From Paraspadella gotoi (Eukaryota > Chaetognatha), in the NCBI GenBank assembly GCA_051294375.1, contig CM119266.1, positions 2,196,306-2,260,305 on the forward strand: a stretch of 64,000 nt of DNA, in the 5' to 3' direction. This document shows positions 48,601 to 61,015 of this stretch, piece by piece. Each line of letters starts with the position of its first letter. The stretch's first letter is position 1. Below the pieces are notes generated by a model. It was not told the DNA's origin. It did no database searches and saw only the letters and a program-made list of their open reading frames with translations. The position numbers and the translations under genes were made by a program.

Positions 48601-49344
48601 AAAGACAGGAAAGCGGTGATAAAAGACAGGGGGAAGGGGTGATAAAAGACAGGGGGAAGGGTGATAAAAGACAGGGGGAGGGGTGATAAAAGAGAGGGGA
48701 AGGGGTGATAAAAGACAGGGGGAAGGGGTGATAAAAGACAAGGGGGAAGGGGTGATAAAAGACAGGGAGAAAGGGGTTGAAAAAGACAGGGGGAAGGGGT
48801 GATAAAAGACAGGAGGAAGGGGTGATAAAAGACAGGGGGACAGGGGTATAAAAGACAGGGGAAGGGGTGATAAAAGACAGGGGGAGGAGGTGATAAAAGA
48901 CAGGGAAGGGTTGATAAAGACAGGAGGAGGGTGATAAAAAGACAGGGGGAAGGGGGTGATAAAAGACAGGGGGAAGGGGTGATAAAACACAGGGGGAAGG
49001 GGTGATAAAAAGACAGGGGAAGGGGTGATAAAAGAGAGGGGGAAGTGGTGATAAAAGACAGGGGGAAAGGGTTTGTAAGAGTGGGAGGTGGTAGAATGGA
49101 AATTGGTTAGGTGGTTATGTGGTGATGGGGGAAAGAATATTCAGTTTTGGGTGGGTGGTGTCTCAAGAAAGTAAAGTAAATAAATACGTAATTACATACG
49201 AATACTTAAATGATATAAAAATGAATAAATAATTAAATAAATACATATGAATATAAATGAACTCAATATCCCGACTTAATTATCGAGCCATGACCGGCGA
49301 AGCCGGTTCAGGCTTGATTTTGTTTCGGGTAAGCTTCTTTGTGA

Positions 49345-49379
<35 letters not shown>

Positions 49380-49689
49380 GCGTCACGCTGTTTTTATATA
49401 AAAACTACTGCGCTTTTATAGGTTTGGCTGTGACTTACCGTTTTTTTTTAAATAAAAATTATTATGAATTATGATAAAGTTTTACAAAAGTGTGCGATCA
49501 TAGTAAGTTAAAAATTTAGATATGGCTTCTCATCTTGAAATAGCTTTGATATTTTCTTATTACATTTTGATTTAAGTATTTTTTTTTCTTTTTGCCTTTA
49601 ATTTCACTTAAAAATCACATGTAAATCATATTTTAAAAATATTCAACAGTCACCTGAGCCTCTGGTTCCGGAATCTCGTTGTAATTCAT
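45661..49689 (-). CDS. Eight-exon coiled-coil protein
   Basis: Exons on the minus strand: 49689-49654, 48460-48298, 47658-47563, 47055-46967, 46784-46678, 46561-46358, 46046-45950 and 45791-45661, about 306 residues. It starts MNYNEIPEPEAQ. Exons 2-6 predict charged helices and coiled coil (LEAEKRRIKAKELLHYKNQ, ERRRDLEEQRQLELQRIAQ). Exon 6 then carries a GDA repeat and a CNCLCLRR cluster. The last exons are Asp/Pro-rich and then Lys/Ser/Gly-rich (KGGKRSKGKQSKAK). Every junction phase agrees, provided exon 2 is 161 bases. In this copy it is 163 because of two inserted bases that a second copy (56.7-56.9 kb) lacks. Alternative end: if the exon 6 donor (GTAGAT) is not used, the frame stops at 46343. 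Intron 1 holds a 22-bp minisatellite. The helical pattern resembles ciliary or cytoskeletal coiled-coil proteins, but I do not recognise the family. Confidence 0.6.
47128..47215. repeat. Dispersed LTR-like repeat, copy 3
   Basis: Related to 21226-21310 and 28075-28140. Contains TTCAATAAAGACTCTCT and ends about 45 bases before the structured block at 47270. Lies in an intron of the eight-exon gene. Confidence 0.4.
47270..47520 (+). other. Hairpin-rich GC-balanced block in an intron
   Basis: An island of higher GC inside AT-rich intron DNA. It contains several perfect hairpins: GATGCCC/GGGCATC, AGTGAC/GTCACT, and a closing GGCCGGT/ACCGGCC near its right end. It begins ATGGCGACAGCCGGG, which could be a primer-binding site following the LTR-like repeat. 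It may be retroelement leader sequence or a structured RNA gene. No snRNA, SRP or RNase P signature recognised. Confidence 0.35.
48480..49085. repeat. 22-bp minisatellite
   Basis: About 27 copies of a unit like GGGGTGATAAAAGACAGGGG. The second copy is at about 56890-57530. Small length changes between units are common and may partly be read error. Confidence 0.9.
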
Positions 49690-50675
49690 TCCTGAAGTCT
49701 TTCGGTAAGAATATATATATATATTGTTATTTTAATTCATAGAATACATAATTTTGAAAGTATATCGAACCGTAATAATAGTTATTCTTTGTCGAATTTC
49801 CCTCGAATTTAACGAAATTATAATTTCGAATCATCAATTGGTCAACTTTGTCGTCGTCGTCGGCGTCGGCGTCGTCGAGAACGCCGGCATTGATTGAACA
49901 CGGCGCCCCTTTTTGCGGCGTTGTTTCTGACGGCGTGGTTTTCGACGCCGCCTCGAGTGGCGGCCGCGTCTCGTCGTGCGCAGGCGACGGAGAAAGGAAT
50001 CTAACGGGATTGAGTTTATTTACTCAAGAAAAAAGAGGAAATCAGGAGAACTTGTAGCGGCCTGTTATGAGCTGTTATCGCCTGTCAGCGCCTGTCGCGA
50101 CCGGTAAAGGCCCTTCTTGGCCGCGCACAAATTTTCTACCTTCGCTAACGCATCACCGATATGCCGCATTACCAAAGTTTTTAAATTCAGAAATTGTAAG
50201 AACCGAATGACCTGCCTTTTCTGATGGTTAATCTCTTTTCTTGGCTTTTAATCACCTAATCTCATGATCATTTGCTTCTTAATCCATCGATTAATCTCGT
50301 TTCTTTAATCACCTAATCTCCTGATCTTTTCCTTTTTTTAATCACTCGATTCTCTGTCAGAATCACTCGTTTTTCTCCATCGCGATTCTTTTTTCCGCGG
50401 GCGAATTCTTTAAACTCTTTCTAAGCATTATTTTAAACTCAGTTAAATTTCAGTAATTGTTTTTTTTTTTCTTTTAAAATTAAATTGTTCGTTGGTGTTT
50501 ATGAGATCAAAGGCGAATATAGTGTAGATTTAAAGAATGAATGTTTTGTAATGAGTTTTTGTTAGTTTTAACAAGATATTTCAACGAATAAAAAATAGTG
50601 CTTAAATTTAAAAGGCTTTATAAATTATTGACATAATTGAATTAAATTTATTTTAACTAAATTAAATTGATTAAA

Positions 50676-50909
50676 ATGAATCCGTTCTCCCTCAATCCCA
50701 TCCTTAGCCATCTCCACCACCATTCCCCAGCACCCCATCCACCGCCCCCCACCCCCAATCTAAACCACCTCACCACCTCGTCCACTGACCCGCGATCCCT
50801 CACAAAAGAGGACGCCCAAACGGGTGGGGGTAGAACTGGGGGGTTAGCGACGGCGCCGCAGAAGAAATTTTGCGCCGCGTCGGATTGCTTCGACGCCGAA
50901 GCGATATAG
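50676..50909 (+). CDS. Small hypothetical ORF, Pro/His-rich
   Basis: ATG frame of 77 residues (start MNPFSLNPILSHLHHH), Pro-rich in the middle, ending QKKFCAASDCFDAEAI. The duplicate at about 59214 is broken by indels. No domain seen. Could be chance. Confidence 0.2.
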   Translation: MNPFSLNPILSHLHHHSPAPHPPPPTPNLNHLTTSSTDPRSLTKEDAQTGGGRTGGLATAPQKKFCAASDCFDAEAI

Positions 50910-50948
50910 GAGTGACGCCGGTGTGTCGAAGAGCGTCAAAGTGGGTGG

Positions 50949-51146
50949 CTATAAGAGAGGGTAATAAAGTGAAGCGAATAAGTTAAGTGGGTCACTGTGC
51001 ACTTGACGATGAAGGTCCGATGGGGAGTCCGTTGGAGGGTCCGATGGCGGGTCCGCTAAGGCGAACAAAGAGATAACGAGTAACGGCGCTCTCAGGGCGC
51101 CGTCGAAACCCTTGGGGACTCCCCCGTTCTGCGGCGACGCCCACAT
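50949..51146 (-). CDS. Small hypothetical ORF with hydrophobic segment
   Basis: ATG frame of 65 residues (MWASPQNGGVPKGFDGALRA), followed by a short hydrophobic stretch (PLLVISLFALA) and a Pro/Asp/Ser repeat. This could be a signal peptide and a small secreted product. An overlapping frame is also open (51189-50992). Duplicate near 59.55-59.72 kb is damaged. Confidence 0.2.
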   Translation of the reverse strand: MWASPQNGGVPKGFDGALRAPLLVISLFALADPPSDPPTDSPSDLHRQVHSDPLNLFASLYYPLL

Positions 51147-51270
51147 TTCGGCGTCTTTTTTTAGTCCCCAGCGGCGTCGACGTCTTCACGCCACATCAAT
51201 TCGCCATATTCCCGCGCAACTGGGAGGAAAACGGGATCGTAACGACGGCCATTGCCCCTTGTTGTTGTTT

Positions 51271-51312
<42 letters not shown>

Positions 51313-52319
51313 GTATTGTTTTTGCTGTTGTTGTAGTTCTTAGAGTTGCCGTCGTTGTTGTTTTCCGCGTTTTTGATGATTTGTTTTCGCTGTTGTTGTT
51401 GTTTTGTTTGTTTTTTTTTTTGCTTCATGTTTTTAAATGTTTTATTTTCTCGTGTCGCTTTTTTGTTTATTTTGTTGTTTAGTTTATTAGTTTTTTTTTG
51501 TATTAAACTACTAACAAGCTCATCCTAATTGTTGTCTGAGGTTGAATTTTTTTAATAAATGCAAAAAAAAATGTATGCATCTTTTATTAAAGCCATGATT
51601 CAGGGATTTATGTAGGAAAGAGTATGTAAGTACAATATACATACATACTTCGACTAATTTTTTTTAAACTTCAAAAAAATTGATTGTAGGTTTTACAAGT
51701 TTTACAATTTTTGATTGATTACTTAATGGTAAGTACAGCTTACAGCAAATTCTTGCTTTATAATTCACTTAGTCGGACCGTCGGTCCGCCCCCCCAATTT
51801 TTTTCGGTAAGTTACTTAAATTATGTCAGAACATCGAAAATACAAAATAATATAAACCAAAAACGACTAAAATCACTATGTAAAATGAATGAGAGGGCAA
51901 GAAAGAGTAAAAAGGATATAAATGAGATGCGAGATAAGAAATTGGATTGTTTTTAAAGGATTAAGTTTGAATTTCATACTGGAGATCGGAGAAAAACAAT
52001 CGTAAACATTTTCATGAAATGAAGAAAGGAACTATCGAGGTTCAAATGGGGATCAGCCAAAGAAAAAAAGGGATGATGATCGCCATCGTGGACGAAATGG
52101 AGACCAATTGTTGAGGATCGACGAACCACCCCGACCCCCAATCTCCACCTTTTACCACTTATCCCCCACCAACTCTCCTTCCTCCCCTTTCCCCGCGCGA
52201 TCATGGGCCGATTCTGGAAGCGTTCCCGCCCTTTCGGCCAATTTAGCCAAAAATGGGTAAAATGGAGCGATAGAGAAACCATTCGGTTCACATGAGGTTC
52301 GAATCTCACCATTTTTTTA

Positions 52320-52353
52320 TGAGAGAGAGAGAGAGAGAGACGAGAGAGAGAGA

Positions 52354-52401
<48 letters not shown>

Positions 52402-52420
52402 TAGAGAGAGAGAGACAATG
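52320..52420. repeat. Impure (GA)n tract
   Basis: GA microsatellite with periodic interruptions. Immediately upstream, at about 52280-52312, AGGTTCGAATCTC resembles a Pol III B box, so a SINE end may abut the tract. Confidence 0.85.
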
Positions 52421-52768
52421 TTAACATACCCCTCCTAAAAGATAAATATTTTTATGTTTAGATAATTAAAAAAAGAAAATGAATCAAACCGTATAGAGTA
52501 AAATATAAACATTTTAAAATCGAAAATCTTTAAGTAGTGAAACGAGCAATTTTAATTGTAAAGATGTAAAAAATGTATTTCAAGTTTTGTAAGTATTTAT
52601 ACAATAAAATTTCTTTTTGTATAGAATTAGGTTTTAATGCTAATTTTCGTCTATTTATACGTACCACCTCTTATTGTTTGCGCCTTAACTTTCCGTTCTA
52701 CTTCGCAGCAGTCCCGCAGCATCCGGCGACGATTTTATTTACTGCGCTGCGGCGACGACGGGCGACTT

Positions 52769-52808
<40 letters not shown>

Positions 52809-52934
52809 CGATAAAAACGCGGAGAGAATTTTGAATCTTTGAAAAAAAGGGAAAAACTGAAAAGTCAAAAGGAAATAAATTCGTCTTCTTTTTCTGACCT
52901 AAAGGAGAAAGGGAGGAAGAAAAAAAGGAAAGGA

Positions 52935-53038
<104 letters not shown>

Positions 53039-53949
53039 GAAAAAAAGAAAGAAAGAGACAATGGAAGAAAGTAAAAGTAAAAGACGAGAAAAAGGAAAAA
53101 GGAAAAAGACCGGAGGAGGAAAAGGAGGAATGGGACCCGGATCGACCCGATTCAAAGTTATGAATTTTCGTGATAAATTCTTTTTCTCCACTTGACCCAC
53201 TTGCATCTTTTCTCGCCCTCTTTTTTCTCCAATTCCGGCCGCTCTTCTTCTTCTTCTTCTTCTTCTTCTTCTTCTTCTTCTTTTTCTTCTTCTTCTTCTT
53301 CTTCTTCATCCTCCTCCTCCTCCTCCTCCTCCTTCCTCTTTTCCCTTCCCTTCCTTTCTTTCTGCTTCTCTCAACTACATTTATTTATTTATTTATTTAT
53401 CCATCTATTATTTATTTATTTATCCTCAATTAATTTCCCTGTTTTATTTTTTGTTCCTTTATTATTTATTCTTTTCCCCATGAAAATAAGGAACTACTTT
53501 TCCTTTAATTATTTTTTTTTATATTCACAAACACTCGGTTCTTCATTCATCTTCTCTTTTTTTTCCTTTCTTTTTTCCTATCCTTTACTATCCTTTACTT
53601 TATTTCTTACTCTTTATTCCTCTGCTTTTTCTCCTTTTTCCTTTCTGCCCTTTCCTCCCTTCATTTTTTCCCTCTATCTTCTCCTTTCCTTTCCTCTTCC
53701 ACCTTTCCTTTCTCCCTTTCCTTTCCTCCTCCCCTATCCCCATTTTTTTCTCCTCTTTCCTCCCCTTCTTCCTTCCCTTTTCTTTCTCTCCTTTTCCCCT
53801 TTCCTTCTCCTTTCGCTGGTCCGGCCTCCTCGGCCTCTCTGCATATGGAACGCTTAGCTTGATTAAAATCCTGCCCTACCAACTACAGACTATATTTTAG
53901 GCTTTTGGCGGACATTTTCATTATCAAAATCGTCGCCGCTCCGTTCCGC

Positions 53950-53987
<38 letters not shown>

Positions 53988-54329
53988 TCTCTCTCTCTCT
54001 GCTCGTTAACTAAATCGCGCACTCTTGCCTTTCTCCTTCGTTTTGTTATAAATGTCTCTCGTTATTTGTACGATGCGAGACGATGTACTTACATTTTTTA
54101 TTAATGTAAAATGTAAAATGACGATATTAAGCTCTCAGTAAACACTTGAAGCCTTTTACTCTCTAGAAGCTACGCGCACTCTGCATTTCGCCCAAGAGTG
54201 CGAAAACGCGTCTCACCCATTCCTTACCCGAACCTTACCCTCGGCGATCCGGCGTCTCGACCCTAAGGGGCGGCGAGGACAGAACTTACTTTATTTTCTG
54301 TAGCCCAGGCCCTTCTCACTGTGCCTTAC

Positions 54330-54417
54330 CATGCTTCAAAGCACTTCTGGCCCCCCTCTCGCCTCGTCGGGCCGTCACGACCCCGATGGAACCTCCTTCG
54401 TATTGAAAACGACCCCT
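54330..54417 (-). CDS. Possible isolated internal exon
   Basis: On the minus strand an open 85-88-base segment lies between a CTCAG acceptor and a G|GTAAGG donor. It encodes a Gly/Arg-rich peptide (GRFQYEGGSIGVVTARRGE). A second short GT-AG bounded segment lies near 54,240-54,265. No further exons could be joined with confidence. Confidence 0.2.
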
Positions 54418-54552
54418 GAGGTCGGGCCGGAGCCGGAGCCGGAGCCGGGCCGGAGCCGGGTCGGCCCGGGTCCACTNNNNNNNNNNNNNNNNNNNNNNNN
54501 NAGGAGAGAGATCGCATTGGCCGGCTTTTCTCCCCGCATCGGCTCCTGTTGT

Positions 54553-54831
54553 TTCAGACCAGATCGCTTCCTCCTTCCTTCCCTTTATTTTTCCGACCAC
54601 ACCTCGCCCTCCCACGGACTTTTCTCTCCATTTCCCAACATCCTCCCACCCCCTTCTGCCTCTCCACCTCCCCCCCCTTCTCCGACTTTGAACCCGTACC
54701 CCGCGATCGGCCCCGCCTCAAAGACCGACGTGTTAGGCAGAACCATTAGCAGAGTTGGCCGAGTCAAGTCCGCGCTTTATTTGTCGATTGCTCAACCAAT
54801 AAACCTCCCTCTCTCTGTCTCTCTCTCGTCT

Positions 54832-54864
<33 letters not shown>

Positions 54865-55310
54865 TCTCTTCTCTCCTCTCTCTCTCTCTCTCTCTCTCCA
54901 GGTCAGAGTCTGGAAGTCAATCGTGATTTTACAGCTCTTGCCTCAAAAGAGACCGCGCGTCGCCCCTGTTTTTCTCAGTTGACAAATAGGAATTTACCTT
55001 CACCAAGACGTTAATGAAAATAATAGTCAGTACACAGAATATTTCATATAACTATACAATACTTTCTATTTTTTTGCTTTACGTCATAATATTTCGATTT
55101 TTTCCATGTTTTTATGTTTATTTTTTGCTCTCTGGTTCTCTCTTCTACAATCAACGCGATTTTAACAATACATGTTGGCAAATCATGTTGCATTACATTT
55201 TAACTTTAAAACACTCGTCGTCGTCCTCGTCATCGTCGTCGTCGTCTTCCTCGCTCCTCCCGCCTTCTCCACATAACGCCTTTGATTGAATTGTAGTCCT
55301 CTGTTGGGTG
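54553..55310. repeat. Left arm of a large inverted repeat
   Basis: Its reverse complement appears at 63237-64000, which runs off the window. Arms share the Thr/Asp-type GTC array, a CT tract and flanking unique sequence with scattered indels. Confidence 0.85.
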
Positions 55311-55772
55311 GTGATTTGGCCAATGGAGAAACGACGACTGTGACTATCAAGTTTTTGTAGTTGAGGTGATTTTTTTATGAAATCAATCATTTTTGGGCTT
55401 TACTCGTTATTCGTCCCTTTATTCTTTTGCGTTTAATTCTTTATTCTTTATTCTTTATTCTTTATTCTTTTGCTCAAGGCGTTGAACTAAAATGAGCAAT
55501 GCTCTCTTTATTTTTATCTCTTTTTTCAAAATAATTGTTTTGGTTTCCCGTTCGCTGCTTTCCGCATTTCAGTGATTTCCAGTTTAACCGGATTCTCCAA
55601 GAAAAAAAACGTGTTTTAATATTTTTATTTTTCGAAAGTTCTTTCTTTTCTTTGTGTTTCAGGTATTGAATTGAATATGAAGACGAACTCTTTTCAACAA
55701 CGATTTGATTTTTATTTGAAATTAAAGACAAAGTCTTGATACAGCAACGATTTGATTTTATTGTACAGACAA

Positions 55773-55801
55773 GTTTCGGCTTTCATTCAAGCCTTCATCA
55801 G
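55773..55801 (-). ncRNA. Hammerhead-ribozyme-like core A
   Basis: Minus strand: CTGATGA, A, GGCTT/AAGCC stem, GAAAC, TT, GTC. Stem I can form three pairs directly beside the core. Same extra A as the other copies. Confidence 0.4.
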
Positions 55802-56110
55802 TGCTTTTTACAATTCACAATTTTCACAATTGATTTTTATCATAACAGGGACATGTTTCGGTTTTCATGCAAGCCTTCATCAGCGCATTTTGGCTATTTC
55901 ACATTTTCGGTTTTTTAATATGACTTTTGAGAGAGAGAGAGNNNNNNNNNNAGAGACAATACATTAGTTAATGTACAACAATAATAAAATTAATAAATAA
56001 ATATGTAAACAGACTTAATAGGTAAACTAAATTTAAATTAGATTGAATTAAGAAATTGAAATTTAGATGAAATGGAAATAAAGATGTTAAGGGATAGGAA
56101 AGTAAAAGAT
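55800..56110. mobile_element. Dispersed repeat with ribozyme-like core, second copy
   Basis: Related to 45165-45530. Contains core B, a GA tract with a 10-N gap, a TTAGTTAATGTACAACA block and an AT-rich tail. Confidence 0.5.
55855..55883 (-). ncRNA. Hammerhead-ribozyme-like core B
   Basis: Minus strand: CTGATGA, A, a stem closed by GG/CC but mutated further in, GAAAC, AT, GTC. Stem I has one mismatch in six. A half copy in inverted orientation lies at about 56326-56346. Arranged 53 bases from core A, as in a tandem repeat. Confidence 0.4.
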
Positions 56111-56394
56111 TTAAGTGAAAAATAAGAAGAAGAAAGAAGCTCAAAATGAGCTGGTCCCCCCCCCTGAGTCAACGAAGGGGGATGCTGGCGATGTGGTCGG
56201 GTCATTGGCTTGTCATAGGTTGAGAGGACATTGTGAGGGAGTACGACATGGTCGCCGACCATTGGTCGGGTCCGGTAGAGACCCAGCTGGAAAGAGACCA
56301 AGTGCAACTCGAATATCTCTATATGTCAAAATGCGCTGATGAAGGCTTGTGTGGCGAATCCTAAATTCGTTTCCCGTATAGCTTGGTGAAACTC

Positions 56395-56475
56395 AGCTCG
56401 TCCCATTGGCTTGGACAGCTCAGTACTCGTTCACAAATCGTGAGTTCCGGGTTCAATCCCCTTACGGTCACGCTG
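56395..56475 (+). mobile_element. tRNA-derived SINE-like sequence
   Basis: Plus strand has an A-box-like TTGGACAGCTCAGTACTCG at 56411-56429, an anticodon-arm-like stretch, and a near-consensus B box GGGTTCAATCCCC at 56450-56462. No complete acceptor stem is visible. It lies just before direct-repeat copy 2. Confidence 0.45.
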
Positions 56476-56490
56476 GTTAGAGAAGAGAAT

Positions 56491-59400
56491 CGGGAGATCG
56501 ATTCGGCGAAAAATCTTCTATGGCGAAAATCTTCCAAAAGAAGGGGTGAATTTTCCGAAGATTTTTGGGTTAATATTTTCTATATTTAGTCCGGATTTTT
56601 TTGAAACTTAATAATTAACAATATTGCCACATTCGTAATTACCTTGGCCGGTAATAGAGAATATAATTAAAAAAGCTTCGGGCTTATGTTCGTCAGAGCT
56701 TAGTCCTACCTGTAGACGTCGGCCGACAAACAGAAATCGTAGAGAAATTCGTGCAACTCCGCAGATGAGATCTTCCTCAATTTCGAGTAAGAGTTCGCTG
56801 TAAACTTGGTTGTTGTAGTGGAGAAGTTCCTCTCGCTTTGATCTTCTCTTCCTCCGCCTCCAGGGGATGCCTCTGCCTCGGCATGTTGAGTAGGGGGAAG
56901 GGGTGAATAATGAAGAGGGGGAACGTGATGAGGACATGCAGGAGGGAAGGGGTGATGAAATACAAAGGAGGAAGGGGTGATAAAAAGATCACGGGGTAAG
57001 TGGTGATAAAAGACAGGGGGAAGCGGTGAATAAAAGACAGGGGGAGCGGTGATGAAAAGACGAGGGGAAACGGGGTGAAAAAAGACAGGGGGAAGGGTGA
57101 TAAAAGAACAGGGGGAGGGGTGATAAAGAGAGGGGGACAGGGTGATAAAGACGAAGGGGGAGGGGCTGATAAAAGACGAGCTGATCGGGGACAGGGGTGA
57201 TAAAAGACAGGGGGAGGATGGGTGATAAAAGAGACAGGAGGAGAGGGGTGAGTAAAAGAGCAGTGGGGAAGGGTAATAAAGATCAGGGGAAGGGGTTGAT
57301 TAAAAGACAGGCGGGGGAAGGGGTGAATAAAGAGGACAGGGGGAGGGTTGATAAAAGACACGGCTAGGTTAGGGGTGATAAAAGACGAGGGGGAGAGGGG
57401 TTGATAAAAGAGCAGGGGGAGGGGTGATAAACACAGGGGGGGGAAGGGGTGACTAAAGACAGGGGGAAAGGGGTGATAAAAGAGAGGGGGAAGTGGTGAT
57501 AAACGACAGGGGGAAGGGGTTGTAAGAGTGGAGGTGGTAGAATGGGAAATTGGTTAGGTGGTTATGTGGTGAATGGGGGAAAGAAATATTCAGTTTGGGT
57601 GGGTTGGTGTCTCAAGAAAGTAAAGTAAATAAATTACGTAATTACATAGCGAAAACTTAAATGATATAAAATGATAAATAATTAAATAAATACATATGAA
57701 TATAAAGAACTCAATATCCCGAGCTTAATTATCGAGCCATGACGCGTCGAAGCGGTTTCCAGGCCTTGATTTGTTCGGGTAAGCTTCCTTTGTGACGTCG
57801 TTCGTCGTCGTCGTTCGTTCGTCGTCGTCGGTCAGGCGTCACGCTGTATTTTAGTATAAAAACTACTGCGCTTTTACATAGGTTTGGCTGTGAACTTACC
57901 GTTGTTTTTTTAAAATAAATTTATGAAGTTGATGATAAAGTTTTAACAAAAGTGTGGCGATCATAGTAAGTTTAAAAATTTAGATATGGCTTCTCATACT
58001 TGAATAGCTTTGATATTTTCTTATTAACATTTTGATTTAAGTATTTTTTTTCTTTTTGCCTTTAATTCACTTAAAAAATCAGCATGTAAATCATATTTTA
58101 AAACTATTCAACAGTCCACCTGAGCGCTCTGGTTTCCGGAATCTCGTTGTAATCTCCATTTCCTGAAGTCTTTCGGTAAGAATAGTATATAATATTATTG
58201 TTATTTTAATTCATAGAATACATAATTTGAAAGTATATCGAAAACCGTAATAATAGTTATTCTTTGTCGAACTTTTCCCCTGAATTTAACGAAATAATAA
58301 ATTTCCGAATCATCAAATTGGTCCAAACTTTGTCGTCGTCGTCGCGTCGCGTTCGTTCGAGAAACGCCCGGCATTGATTGAAACACGTTGGCGCCCCTTT
58401 TTACGGCGTTGTTTGCTGACGGCGTGGTTTTTTTCGGAACGCCGCCTCGCGAGTGCGGCCGGCGTCTCGTCGGTGGGCGCAGGCGACGGAACGAAAGGAA
58501 TTCTAACGGATTGAGTTATATTTTACTCAAGAATAAAAGAGGAAATCAGGAGAACTTGTAGCGGCCTGTTTATGAGCTGTTATCCCTGTCAGCGCCTGTC
58601 GCGACCGGTAAAGGCCTTCTTGGCCGCGCACAAATTTTCCTACCGTTGCGCTAAAACGCATCACCGATATGCCGCATTACCAAACGTTTTTTAAATTCAG
58701 AAATTGCTAAGAACCGAATGACCTGGCCTTTTCTGATGGTTAATCTCTTTTGCTCTCTTGCTTTTAAATCACCTAAGCTCATGATCATTTGCTTCTAATC
58801 CATCGATTTAATACTCGTTTCCTTTAATCACCTAATCTCCTGATCCTTTTCCTTTTTTTTTAATCATTCGATTCTTCTGTCAGAATCACTTCGTTTTTTC
58901 TGTGTCATCCGCGATTACTTTTTTCCGCGGGCGAATTCTTTAAAACTCTTTCTAAGCGATTATTTTAAACTCAGTTAAATTTCAGTAATTGTTTTTTTTT
59001 CTTTTAAAATTAATTGTCGTTGGTGTTTTTATGAGATCAAAAGGCGAATTAGTGTTAGATTTAAAGAAATGAATGTTTTGTAATGAGTTTATTTTGTTAG
59101 TTTTAACAAGAATATTTCAATCGAATACAAAATAGTGCTTAAATTTAAGAGGCTTTATAAATTATGACATAATTGAATTAAAATTTATTTTAACTAAATT
59201 AAATTGATTAAAATGAATCCGTTCTCGCCTCAATCCGCATCCTTAGCCATCTCCAACCACCATTCCCAGCACCCCATCCTACCGCCCCCACCCCAATCTT
59301 AAACCACCATTCCACCACCCTCGTCCTACTGACACCGCGATCCCTCACAAAAGAGGACGCCCAAACGGTGGGGGTAGAACTGGGGGGTTAGACGACGTTG

Positions 59401-60967
59401 TGCGCCGCAGAAGAAAATTTTTGCGCCGCGTCGGATTGCTTTCGACGCCGAAGCGTTATATAGGAGCTGGACGCCGGTGTGTCGAAGAGCGTCAAAAGTT
59501 GGGTGGAATGATAAGAGAGGGTAATAAGTGAAGCGAATAAGTTAAAGTGGGTCACTGTGCACTTGACGATGAAGGTCCGATGGGGAGTCCGTTGGAGGGT
59601 CGCGAATGGCGGGTCCGTAGGGCGAACAAAGAGATAACGAGTAACGGCCGGCTCTCAGGGCGCCGTGAAACCTTGGGGACTCCCCCGTTTCTGGCGGCGA
59701 CGCCCACATTTCGGCGTCTTTTTTTAGTCCCCAGCGGCGTCGACGTCTTCAGCGCCACATCAATTCGCCATATTCCGAGCAACTGGGAGGAAAACGGGAT
59801 CGTAACGAGCGGCCATTGCCCCTTGTTGTTTGTTTTTGTTGTTGTTTCGTTGTTGTTGTGTTTGTTGTTGTTGTTTGTAATTGTTTTTGCTGTTGTTGTA
59901 GTCTTAGAGTTGCCGTCGTTGTTGTTTTCCCCGCGTTTTTGATGAATTTGTTTCGGCTGTTGTTGTTGTTTTTGTTTGTTTTTTTTTTTTGCTCATGTTT
60001 TTTTAAATGTTTATTTTTCGTGTCGCTTTTTTGTTTATTTTGTTCTTGTTTAGTTATTAGTTTTTTTTGTATTAAACTAGCTAACAAGCTCATCCTAAAT
60101 TGTTGTCTGAAGGTTGAAATTTTTTTAATAAATGCAAAAAAAAAATGTAATGCATCTTTTATTAAAGCCATGATTCAGGGATTTCATGTAGGAAAGAGTT
60201 TGTAAGTACAATATACATAATACTTTCGACTAATTTTTTTTAAACTTCAAAAAATTGATTGGTAGGTTATTACAAGTTTAGCAATTTTTGATTGATTACT
60301 TAATGGTAAGGTAGGCAGCTTACAGCCCAAATTCTTGCTTTATAATTCACTTAGTCGGTACCGTCGGTCCGCCCCCCCCAATTTTTTTCGGTAAGTTACT
60401 TATATTATGTCAGAACATCGAAAATACAAATAATATAAACCTAAAACGACTAAAATCACTATGTAAAAATTGAACTGAGAGGGCAAGAAAGAGTAAAAAG
60501 GATATAAATTGAGATGCGAGATAAGAAATTGGAATTGTTTTTAAAGGATGTAAGTTTTGAATTTCATAACCTGGAGAATGCCGGAAGAAAAACAATCGTA
60601 AACATTTTCATGAAATGAAGAAAGGAACTATCGAGGTTCAAATGGGGATCAGGCCAAAGAAAAAAAGGGATGATGATCGCCATGCAGTGGACGAAATGGA
60701 GACCATTGTTGAGGATCGCACGGAACCACCCGACCCCCAATCTCCACTTTTACCCACTTATCCCCCACCACTCCTCGCTTCCTCCCCTTTCCTGCCGCGC
60801 GATCATGGGCCGATTCTGGAAGCGCTTCCCGCCCTTTCGGCCAATTTAGCCCAAAAATGGTAAAATGCGATAGCGATAGACGAAACGCATTCGTTCAACA
60901 TGAGGTTTCGGGTTAATCTCAACCATTTTTTTATGAGAGAGAGAGAGAGAGAGACGAGAGAGAGAGA

Positions 60968-61015
<48 letters not shown>

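Noticed and set aside
52280-52312. tRNA gene suggested by AGGTTCGAATCTC
   Set aside because: Only the B-box-like part is present. No acceptor stem or A box can be placed, so I treat it as a SINE remnant at most.
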